64,000 nt of DNA from Candidatus Zixiibacteriota bacterium (GTDB taxonomy: Bacteria > Zixibacteria > MSB-5A5 > GN15 > FEB-12), in assembly GCA_040756055.1 (NCBI GenBank), contig JBFLZR010000006.1, forward strand, positions 124,001 through 188,000, written 5' to 3'. A model generated the notes under the pieces. It did no database searches and had not been told where the DNA came from. It saw only the letters and a list, made by a program, of their open reading frames with translations. The first letter of the stretch is position 1, and every line of letters begins with the position of its first letter. Below are positions 15,186-23,035 of the stretch, piece after piece. A program made the translations under genes and the position numbers.

Positions 15186-18100
15186 CAAAAAATCGGTTGA
15201 TAAACTTCTGGAATCACTCCAGGAACGCGCCAAAGAGTTGAACTGCCTCTATCGCATAGAGGAGATTCTCAATCAACCCGACGCCGAAGTGCAGGAAGTG
15301 TGTGAGGCCATTATTGTTGCCGCTCCCGAAGGCTGGCAGTATCCGGAAGCGTGCCAGGCCAAAATTGTGTTGGAAGATGTTACCTACAAATCACCCGGTT
15401 TCAAGGAAACACCGTGGGAGTTGAGCGCTGATATCGAAGTACAGGGGAGAATCGTCGGCACTATCAGCGTGTCCTACGTGGGCGAGATGCCGGCGGCCGA
15501 TGAAGGACCGTTTCTGAAAGAAGAGGTCAGGTTGATCGAGACGATTGCCGACCGAATCGGTCACTTCATTCAGCACTACCGTATGAAACAGGTCTATCAG
15601 GAATGGCACTCCGCGAGGCAGAAAATCTCCGAGTCAAGACAGAACGAATGGCAGGTGGTGCTGGGCCTTTTGCAGCAGACGGACCACGATCTTTTCATGA
15701 GCATCTCCCACAAAATGCTCAACTATCTCTGCTGGAGCGGTGTCGCCGAAGCCGAGAAGCTTCTCAAGAGCGCCAGCCTGGTCAAACCCACCGGCGAGGA
15801 CGAGTTCGTCGATGACTCCAATATTCCGTATCGACGCATGAAGATATCCTTCCCGGTTGACCTCGGTACCGAAGTCTTTCGCATCGCGGCCGCTCACATG
15901 TCCGGTGATGAAATCTTCGAGCGCATCCAGAAATGGATTCAGGAAGATAAACTCAGCTTCCTTGTCCAGGTGGTGAACCGCAACTTGTCGCTTTCCGATG
16001 TTGCCGATGCCATCAGGCGGTATTACTACATTGCCACGAAAGAGGAAAGAACCAAATCGATATCGCCCGGCAAGATTGGGATTATCGTATCGCTCATCCG
16101 CCGCTTTCTGTCCGACCAGCTTCAGTATATCAACGTCGCCAAAAAGTATGTCGGTATCAGGGATTTCTATGAGCTGCTCAACAACATGATATTCGCCCCG
16201 GAGAGCCACGGGAAACTGGGTGGCAAAAGCGCCGGTATGTACCTGGCGGCCCAGATTGTCAAAAAGCACAATGAAAAAGGAGCCCGTCTGGGTAACCTCA
16301 AGGTGCCGAAAACGTGGTATATCACCTCTGATATGCTTTTACACTTCATGCACTACAACAATCTCGATGAAAGCGTGGAGCAAAAATACAAAGAGATAGA
16401 GCAGGTCCGTTTCGAGTATCCCCACATCATCCACAGCTTCAAAAACTCCCGCTTTCCACCGGAGTTCATCAAAGGCCTTTCGCTGGCCCTTGATGATTTT
16501 GAGGAAAGGCCGCTTATCGTTCGCAGTTCCAGCTTGCTCGAAGACCGCATCGGCGCCGCCTTTTCAGGCAAATATAAGAGTGTGTTCGTGGCCAATCAGG
16601 GTAGCAAGCAGAAGCGGCTCGATGCTCTGCTCGATGGCATCGCCGAGGTGTACGCTTCAACTTTCGGTCCTGACCCGATCGAATACCGCGCCGAACGGGG
16701 ATTGATCGATTTCGGCGAGGAGATGGGTATCATGATTCAAGAGGTGGTCGGTGTTCGGGTGGGCGACTATTTCATGCCTGCTTTCGCGGGCGTGGCATTC
16801 AGTCGCAACGAATTCCGATGGTCTCCGCGGATTCATCGCGAGGACGGACTGGTGCGACTTGTACCGGGACTGGGCACGCGGGCAGTTGACCGTCTGAGTG
16901 ATGACTATCCCGTGATGTGCGCTCCGGGACAGCCCGGCTTGCGGGTTAATGTGTCGGTCGACGATATCCTGCGCTATACACCAAAGAAGATCGATGTCAT
17001 CAATGTCGAGAAAAATACTTTCGAGACGGTTGAAGTTGAGGAACTTTTGAAAAATTTCGGATACGAATTCCCGATGATAAAACGTCTCGTCTCGATTCAC
17101 AGGGCCGGGCATATCACCAAACCGGTAGGCTCACATATTGATTTCGACGAGGATGACCTGGTTGTCACGTTCGATGGTCTCATTTCCGATTCGCCGTTCA
17201 TCAAACAGATTCACGATATGCTGAAACTGCTCGAAGAGACCATCGGCCACCCGGTTGATATCGAATTCGCCCACGACGGAAAAGACCTGTATCTGCTCCA
17301 ATGCCGCTCCCAGAGCCCGTCAGATGGCAGTGTAGCGGCCCCGATTCCCAAAGATATTCCCGAGGAGCGGATTATTTTCTCCGCCAACAAGTATATCTCC
17401 AACGGGCGGGTCCCCGATATCACCCACATCGTCTATGTCGACCCCGATAAGTACGGCGAGTTGTCCGAGCGTGATGATCTTGTTGCGGTGGGTCGGGCTA
17501 TCGGAAAGCTCAACAAACTGCTTCCCAAACGCAGATTCATACTGATTGGTCCGGGGCGGTGGGGGAGTCGCGGGGATATCAAACTGGGCGTCAAAGTCAC
17601 CTATTCCGATATCAACAACACCGCTGTGCTGGCCGAAGTCGCCCGCAAAAAGGGAAACTACACGCCCGACCTGTCATTCGGCACACACTTCTTCCAGGAC
17701 CTGGTAGAGGCGCGCATCAGGTATCTGCCGCTGTTTCCCGATGACAAAGGCGTGGTATTCAACGAACGATTCCTGAAAGGCTCACCGAACATTCTTTCCG
17801 AGGTCGCTCCCGAATTCACCGCTCTGCAGGATACGGTGAGGCTTATCGATGTCTCATCGGTCACCGGTGGCAAGGTTCTGCGGGTGCTGATGAATGCTGA
17901 TTTGGACGAGGCGGTCGGCATAATCTGTACGCCATCGGATGAAACCACAAAAGGCACCGTGTCGCACATGTTCGCCGAACACCCCTCTGACTCAAGCTGG
18001 CGGTGGCGATTCCAGATGGCTGAGCACATAGCTTCCACGCTCGACCCGGATCGCTTCGGGGTAAAAGCTCTTTACGTTTTCGGAAGCACCAAGAACGCAT

Positions 18101-18363
18101 CGGCAGGCGCCGCCTCTGATATCGACCTGCTGGTGCACTTCCGGGGTTCGGCACAGCAGCGTGAAATGCTGGAACACTGGTTCGAAGGATGGAGCCTTGC
18201 TCTCGGAGAGATCAACTACCTGAAGACCGGTTATAAGTCGGGCGGGCTGCTCGATGTTCACATCATAACGGACAAAGATATCGAGCAGAAAACCAGCTAT
18301 GCGGTTAAAATTGGCGCCGTGACCGACCCGGCGCGGATGCTTCCGCTGAGAAGGAAGAAATAA
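15175..18363 (+). CDS. GAF-like / PPDK-type ATP-grasp / nucleotidyltransferase fusion protein
   Basis: A 1,062-residue protein starting at ATG 15175. Its first 150 residues (LNCLYRIEEILNQPDAEVQEVCEAIIVAAPEGWQYPEAC, then LIETIADRIGHFIQHYRM) look like a GAF or related sensor domain. The ATP-grasp part has GKLGGKSAGMYLAAQIV (near residue 345), PLIVRSSSLLEDRIGAAFSGKYKSVF (near 447) and MGIMIQEVVGVRVGDYFMPAFAGVAFSRN. The shared tail has GRWGSRGDIKLGVKVTYSDI and FGTHFFQDLVEARIRY. Residues about 960-1062 hold LYVFGSTKNASAGAASDIDLL, the GS-x-DxD signature of a minimal nucleotidyltransferase. Paralogous to the upstream gene. A regulator acting by nucleotide or phosphate transfer is plausible; the substrate is unknown. 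Confidence 0.82.
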   Translation: MEDDKKSVDKLLESLQERAKELNCLYRIEEILNQPDAEVQEVCEAIIVAAPEGWQYPEACQAKIVLEDVTYKSPGFKETPWELSADIEVQGRIVGTISVSYVGEMPAADEGPFLKEEVRLIETIADRIGHFIQHYRMKQVYQEWHSARQKISESRQNEWQVVLGLLQQTDHDLFMSISHKMLNYLCWSGVAEAEKLLKSASLVKPTGEDEFVDDSNIPYRRMKISFPVDLGTEVFRIAAAHMSGDEIFERIQKWIQEDKLSFLVQVVNRNLSLSDVADAIRRYYYIATKEERTKSISPGKIGIIVSLIRRFLSDQLQYINVAKKYVGIRDFYELLNNMIFAPESHGKLGGKSAGMYLAAQIVKKHNEKGARLGNLKVPKTWYITSDMLLHFMHYNNLDESVEQKYKEIEQVRFEYPHIIHSFKNSRFPPEFIKGLSLALDDFEERPLIVRSSSLLEDRIGAAFSGKYKSVFVANQGSKQKRLDALLDGIAEVYASTFGPDPIEYRAERGLIDFGEEMGIMIQEVVGVRVGDYFMPAFAGVAFSRNEFRWSPRIHREDGLVRLVPGLGTRAVDRLSDDYPVMCAPGQPGLRVNVSVDDILRYTPKKIDVINVEKNTFETVEVEELLKNFGYEFPMIKRLVSIHRAGHITKPVGSHIDFDEDDLVVTFDGLISDSPFIKQIHDMLKLLEETIGHPVDIEFAHDGKDLYLLQCRSQSPSDGSVAAPIPKDIPEERIIFSANKYISNGRVPDITHIVYVDPDKYGELSERDDLVAVGRAIGKLNKLLPKRRFILIGPGRWGSRGDIKLGVKVTYSDINNTAVLAEVARKKGNYTPDLSFGTHFFQDLVEARIRYLPLFPDDKGVVFNERFLKGSPNILSEVAPEFTALQDTVRLIDVSSVTGGKVLRVLMNADLDEAVGIICTPSDETTKGTVSHMFAEHPSDSSWRWRFQMAEHIASTLDPDRFGVKALYVFGSTKNASAGAASDIDLLVHFRGSAQQREMLEHWFEGWSLALGEINYLKTGYKSGGLLDVHIITDKDIEQKTSYAVKIGAVTDPARMLPLRRKK

Positions 18364-18370
18364 AGGCTTC

Positions 18371-19234
18371 TTAGATAATTATCCGTCGCGCCTCAGACGG
18401 ATTGTCCGGATTGAACCGGACTATTGCCAGTTCAGGACCATCGTGCGCAGCGTTGAACATGTACGTCTCTGCGAGCCGGTCCTGCCACTGGCCGGTCAGC
18501 CTCGTAGATTCATGAATGTGCCCGTGAAGTGTGACCAGCGGCTGACGATTTTCGATAAACTCCCTGACAGCGATACTGCCCACATAGACATCCACCGGAA
18601 CATGATCCACAGTCATGCCATCAAGCGCGGCCCGATCGAGATTCGTTTTATACGGGGGCGTGTGAAATAAGAATATTGTTTTTCGCCAATCATCTAATTC
18701 GCCGAGGGCGTCCAGATCCTTTTTTATTGTGGCGTGCCTAATCTCGCGATCGGATACCGGCACGGTGCGAGTACCTTCCTCGGGAGACACACAACCCGGG
18801 TCGATAAACCGCGACACATCATACTTCTCCCAGTCTTTGAGCAGAAACGGCGATGGAGGCACGTAGGCATAGCCATAGACGCGATAAGCACCTACAGTTA
18901 CCCAGTTCTCGTTGATATACTCCCAGATTCCGGTCTTTTCAGCTTCCACAAAAGTGGCCTCTTCCGAGCGGGGATCATCATTTCCAAGAATCAACAGCAC
19001 CCTTGGATAATCCTCTCGCATGGACTGCTTGATCCTGGCAAATTCCGTAACCATGAAGTCGTTTACGAAATCATCGGGGTATTGCTCGGTTTGCGAGCGA
19101 CGGGCGAGGCCGTGGGGGAGAAGGTCTCCGCCCAAAAGCACTGCCTGTGGCTTATCGATGGAGATGCGCTCGATAAGCTTTCTAAAGCGCGATGTTGAGC
19201 CGTGTATGTCTGTTACGAAAAACCAGTCAGCCAC
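18371..19234 (-). CDS. Calcineurin-like metallophosphoesterase
   Basis: A 287-residue cytoplasmic hydrolase with a dinuclear metal centre. Motifs in order: FVTDIHGS (residues 6-12), LLGGDLLPHG, LILGNDDPRS, FLFHTPPYKT and LHGHIHESTR. These are the five blocks of the calcineurin-like family. GTG start at 19234 with AGGA about nine bases upstream. It converges tail-to-tail with the ATP-grasp gene only seven bases away and precedes the mutasome genes in the leftward direction but is not part of that pathway. Substrate not predictable. Confidence 0.85.
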   Translation of the reverse strand: MADWFFVTDIHGSTSRFRKLIERISIDKPQAVLLGGDLLPHGLARRSQTEQYPDDFVNDFMVTEFARIKQSMREDYPRVLLILGNDDPRSEEATFVEAEKTGIWEYINENWVTVGAYRVYGYAYVPPSPFLLKDWEKYDVSRFIDPGCVSPEEGTRTVPVSDREIRHATIKKDLDALGELDDWRKTIFLFHTPPYKTNLDRAALDGMTVDHVPVDVYVGSIAVREFIENRQPLVTLHGHIHESTRLTGQWQDRLAETYMFNAAHDGPELAIVRFNPDNPSEARRIII

Positions 19235-19315
19235 TCGGTATATTTCCTGCCATGCCGGTTATCTTTGCGCTAAATATATGAAAAGCAGGGTTGGGCGGGA
19301 TAGTAAAAAACAGGT

Positions 19316-22300
19316 CTACCTGAAATCGCGGCTTTGGACAGCGATGTCAGACTCATTTATCACAAACGGTGTAAATTGAAAGCCTATCACATTGATTACC
19401 CCATCCTTCTTTTCCAATATTCCGCGCACTATCAAAGCCTTGGATTGTGTGACTTCTTTGCGAAAGCGGCCTGACATCTGAGGTTTGACCACGATATTGG
19501 AAAAGCCGGTTTCATCCTCGAGCGTGATAAACAGAAACCCTTTCGCCGTAACCGGGCGTTGTCTGATAACTACCAACCCCGCCACTTTAACCGGCCTGCC
19601 CGAAGGATACAATGCCAGGTCTTTCGATTTCACCACTCCCTTGTCGGTCAGCCTGTCTCTGATAAGTTGTATCGGGTGCGGTCCGGGGGAAAGGCCCATG
19701 CTTTTGAAATCCGAAACCAGCGTGTCGCCGATAGTCATCGATGGCAACAAAGCAAGGCCGGTCTCGGTTGTCTCGACCTGAAGTTCATCGGGTGACTGTC
19801 TCAAAAGCGACAACACCTGCCAGACCGCTTCACGACGGGTTACCCCAAAACACTCAAACCCATCCGCCTGTGCGATCCGGGTCAGCTCAAGTTGATTGAG
19901 GCCGGTCCTGAACACGAAATCTTTTATCGAATCGAACAGCCGTTCATCTCTGGCAGCTTCTATTTGTTCCCCGGAGCTTTCGCCAATTCCTTTGACGCAT
20001 TGATATCCCAGTCGAACCGAATTCTCCTCGACCGTACAATCCCAGTTGCTCCGCAAGACATCGACATGATTCAGCCTGACCCGTTTGCGGCGCATCTCGA
20101 AGGCGATGCTCGATGGCGAGTAGAAACCCATCGGTTGAGAGTTCAACAGCGAGCAATAGAATTCCGCCGGATAGTACAGCTTTAAGTAGGCCGACACATA
20201 AACCAGAAGCGCGAACGAGGCGGCATGCGATTCGGCGAACCCGAAATCAGCAAAAGCCGCGAGCTGCTTGAAAATTCTTTCCGCCGCCTCAAGCGTGATT
20301 CCATTTCGCATCATTCCTTTAATCAGCTTGTCACTCAGCGCTTCCATTTTCTCCCGCGAGCGTTTGTGTCCCATGGCGCGGCGAAGTTCATCTGCTTCGC
20401 TGAGCGTAAAATTGGCCGCCTCCACCGCCACTCTCATTCCCTGTTCCTGAAACAGGGGGACTCCCAGCGTCTTTTTCAAAATCGGCTCAAGTTGGGGATG
20501 CGGGTAGGTAACTTCCTCCTCGCCGTTTCTACGTCTGAGATAAGGATGTACCATATCTCCCTGAATGGGACCCGGCCGAATTAACGCGACCTCGATCACC
20601 AGGTCATAAAAGCAATCGGGTTTATGGCGGGGCAGACAATTCATCTGCGCCCGCGATTCCACCTGAAACACTCCCAGTGTGTCGGCGCTGCTGAGAAGTT
20701 GATACACTTTCGGGTCATCATACGAAAGCCTCGCCGGGTCGATATCCAGGCCGTGATTTTTCTTTATCAGCTTAAACGCGATATCGATAAGCGACAGCAT
20801 CCCCAATCCCAGGAGGTCAATCTTCACCAGTCCGGCATCGGCGGCATCATCTTTATCCCATTGAATCACGCTCCGGTCGGGCATGGTGGCGTTTTCCACC
20901 GGTACTACCTGCGTGAGAGGTCTTTTGGTAATAATCATCCCGCCGACATGAATCCCCAGATGCCGCGGAAATCGATGTATCTGCCGGCACAACTCGACCA
21001 GCAGTTTTACCCGCCTCGAATCCGTCTTGAAATTTATCTCTTTCAACCGCTCTGTCATCTCCTCGGCGTCGGAATAGTGGTCGAGGTGTTTTGCCAGAAG
21101 GTTCACCTCCTCGAGCGAAAACCCCAACGCCTTGCCTACATCGCGCGTCGCCGAACGTCCCCGGTAGCTTATCACCTCGCACACCATAGCGGCGTGATTG
21201 CGACCATACTTGTTGTAAACATACTGAATAACCTCCTCGCGGCGATTATTGGCGATATCGATATCGATATCCGGCGGTTCCTTACGATTCTCGGATACGA
21301 ACCGTTCGAACAGAAGGTCCAGCTTGATGGGATCGACCGCGGTTACCTCCAGACAATAACACACGGCCGAATTAGCCGCCGAGCCGCGTCCCTGCGAGAG
21401 AATGCCGTTGGTCTTACAAAAGCGGGCAATATCCCAAACAATCAAAAAGTAGCCCGAAAGATTGAGCTTCTGGATAATCTTCAATTCGTGCTCAAGTTGC
21501 CCGACAACCTTTGGTGTTAACTCCCGATAACGAACCTTCGCGCCCTCGTAGGTGAGTTTACGAAGATAGCTGTGTACTGTCTCGCCGTCGGGGACGGGGA
21601 AGTCGGGGAGTATTGTTTGAAGATTATCCAGCGAGAACAAACAGCGCCCGGCGATCGCGGCACTGTTTTCAATCGCTTCAGGATAATTCGCAAACCTTCG
21701 AATCATTTTCTCCGGCGGCTTCAAATATCGCTCGGCGTTGGGATACAGAAGATTGGCGGCATCATCCAGAGTGGTGTGGTTTTTGATGCACGTGAGGACA
21801 TCCTGAAGCATCCGCGCCTTCTTTGTGGCGTAGTGAACATTGTTGGTGGCCACCGTTTCAATATCGAGTTGCCGCCCCAGAAGTGAAAGCTGTTCGCACA
21901 AGATCTGATGGTCCGGCAGGTTGTGGTGCTGCATCTCCAGATAGAAATTATCCGCGCCGAAAAGCTCTCTGTACTCCGAAGCAACCCGCTGCGCTGTTGG
22001 AAGGTCTTTTTTCAGGATTGCCGATGGCAGTTCTCCGAGAGCGCAACCGGATAAGGCTATCAAACCATCGCGGTGCGAAGCAAGACTCTCTTTGGTTATC
22101 TTTGTCTCGTCCTTTTTGCTCTTGAGCTTGGCCTCGCTGATAAGACTGCACAGGTTGGCATAGCCGACAGCATCTTTGATCAGCAGCAGAAGATGATGTC
22201 CGTTGTCCAACGTTATCTCGCCGCCGAAAATCGGCCGGATATTTTTCTCGATCGCCACCTGGCTGAATCGTACTATACCGTAGAGACCGTTGGTATCGGT

Positions 22301-22414
22301 AAGCGCCAGCGCTTCATACCCCAACCGATGCGCTTCTTCCACAAGCGCTTCGGGGTGACTCGCGCCACTCAAGAACGAGAAATTTGAGTGGCAATGTAGT
22401 TCAATATACTTCAC
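19316..22414 (-). CDS. dnaE2: Error-prone DNA polymerase III alpha subunit DnaE2 (ImuC)
   Basis: A 1,032-residue polymerase, of the length expected for DnaE2. It starts with a PHP domain (ELHCHSNFSFLSGASHPEALVEEAHRLGYEALALTDTNGLYG) and carries the polymerase acidic motif PPDIDIDIANNRREEV, then QWDKDDAADAGLVKIDLLGLGML, GVFQVESRAQM and LFQEQGMRVAVEAANFTLSEADELRRAMGHKR. An OB domain ends the protein (VKVAGLVVIRQRPVTAKGFLFITLEDETGFSNIVV). With ImuA and ImuB it performs translesion synthesis after DNA damage. GTG start at 22414. It lies downstream of imuB in the same direction but is separated by about 620 bases full of repeats, so co-transcription is uncertain. Confidence 0.94.
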   Translation of the reverse strand: MKYIELHCHSNFSFLSGASHPEALVEEAHRLGYEALALTDTNGLYGIVRFSQVAIEKNIRPIFGGEITLDNGHHLLLLIKDAVGYANLCSLISEAKLKSKKDETKITKESLASHRDGLIALSGCALGELPSAILKKDLPTAQRVASEYRELFGADNFYLEMQHHNLPDHQILCEQLSLLGRQLDIETVATNNVHYATKKARMLQDVLTCIKNHTTLDDAANLLYPNAERYLKPPEKMIRRFANYPEAIENSAAIAGRCLFSLDNLQTILPDFPVPDGETVHSYLRKLTYEGAKVRYRELTPKVVGQLEHELKIIQKLNLSGYFLIVWDIARFCKTNGILSQGRGSAANSAVCYCLEVTAVDPIKLDLLFERFVSENRKEPPDIDIDIANNRREEVIQYVYNKYGRNHAAMVCEVISYRGRSATRDVGKALGFSLEEVNLLAKHLDHYSDAEEMTERLKEINFKTDSRRVKLLVELCRQIHRFPRHLGIHVGGMIITKRPLTQVVPVENATMPDRSVIQWDKDDAADAGLVKIDLLGLGMLSLIDIAFKLIKKNHGLDIDPARLSYDDPKVYQLLSSADTLGVFQVESRAQMNCLPRHKPDCFYDLVIEVALIRPGPIQGDMVHPYLRRRNGEEEVTYPHPQLEPILKKTLGVPLFQEQGMRVAVEAANFTLSEADELRRAMGHKRSREKMEALSDKLIKGMMRNGITLEAAERIFKQLAAFADFGFAESHAASFALLVYVSAYLKLYYPAEFYCSLLNSQPMGFYSPSSIAFEMRRKRVRLNHVDVLRSNWDCTVEENSVRLGYQCVKGIGESSGEQIEAARDERLFDSIKDFVFRTGLNQLELTRIAQADGFECFGVTRREAVWQVLSLLRQSPDELQVETTETGLALLPSMTIGDTLVSDFKSMGLSPGPHPIQLIRDRLTDKGVVKSKDLALYPSGRPVKVAGLVVIRQRPVTAKGFLFITLEDETGFSNIVVKPQMSGRFRKEVTQSKALIVRGILEKKDGVINVIGFQFTPFVINESDIAVQSRDFR

Positions 22415-22426
22415 GACGATTTCTTC

Positions 22427-22454
22427 GTAGGCTCACGCCGCGGCGTGAACCTAC
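22427..22454. repeat. 28-bp palindrome, copy 1 of 3
   Basis: GTAGGCTCACGCC and GGCGTGAACCTAC form 13-base arms with one mismatch around a GC centre. Further copies are at 27562-27589 (perfect) and 28290-28317. All lie in intergenic space. Confidence 0.8.
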
Positions 22455-22650
22455 AAACGCAGTATAATCTTTGTTCGGTCAGGTCTTGTCCCACCTGTGG
22501 TGGGATGTGACCTGACAGCAATCAAATTCCAACCCCGAACCGTCACACGCCCTCCGAAGGTCGCAAGATCCGCCGCATGGCGCACTCGGAAGCCTGACGG
22601 AACGAATTTACCAGTGCGATGTAATCACCGGTGGTTTGGCATAACGTGAT

Positions 22651-22675
22651 GCGTGTGATAAATCAAACGCCTACC
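22651..22675 (+). repeat. 20-bp palindrome plus CTACC, diverged copy 1 of 6
   Basis: GCGTGTGATAAATCAAACGC followed by CTACC. It differs by one base (T to G) from the family core GCGTTTGATAAATCAAACGC, which has nine-base complementary arms. Confidence 0.75.
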
Positions 22676-22848
22676 GCCAAGGCACTTTTTGCTGTAGGGC
22701 GGGTCCTTCTTAGAACCCGCCATAAGGGTATCGCCCCCTTTCAAGTTTGAACATGTCGGGTTTCTTGGCTCACGGCCACGTTGCCCGTGGCGTGCCCGGC
22801 GGAACGCCGACCTACTATCTACTATGGTGGCTTCGAACCCGCCAAATT

Positions 22849-22917
22849 TGTCTTTTCGACCGAAGGGAGAAATCTTCCGTTCGCCTTTTAAGATTTCTCG
22901 ACAAGCTCGAAACGACA
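22849..22917. repeat. 69-base hairpin repeat, copy 1 of 2
   Basis: Outer arms TGTCTTTTCGA and TCGAAACGACA, inner arms GAGAAATCTT and AAGATTTCTC. The better matched copy is at 26724-26792. The sequence resembles a widespread class of intergenic repeats that read outward as GTCATTTCGA and GAAATGAC. Confidence 0.75.
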
Positions 22918-22932
22918 TTTGTGCGATGGGCC

Positions 22933-22958
22933 GCGTTTGATAAATCAAACGCCTACCG
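22933..22958 (+). repeat. GCGTTTGATAAATCAAACGC palindrome, copy 2 of 6
   Basis: Exact 20-base core followed by CTACCG. Nine-base arms GCGTTTGAT and ATCAAACGC around AA. Confidence 0.85.
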
Positions 22959-23035
22959 TTACGCTTCTTCAGTAGGTCAAAATCCCCTGCCCGTCAGGGT
23001 CCCCCGTTTCACGGGGGAGGTTTTGACATTTATCT

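Larger units (their letters stand above)
22415..23035. other. Repeat-rich spacer between dnaE2 and imuB
   Basis: No gene is supported here. The spacer carries the 28-bp palindrome at 22427-22454, two copies of the GCGTTTGATAAATCAAACGC palindrome, the 69-base hairpin at 22849-22917 and the left copy of a 160-base duplication (22841-23000, related to 26716-26883). Short open frames in this interval follow the repeats and have no family resemblance. Confidence 0.7.

Noticed and set aside
14400-15233. 277-codon minus-strand frame over the PEP-binding genes
   Set aside because: Antisense to the GRWGS and SHFF conserved blocks and lacks any start signal or domain.
20624-21520. 298-codon plus-strand frame opposite dnaE2
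   Set aside because: Antisense of the polymerase core (PDIDID region); a mirror frame and not a gene.
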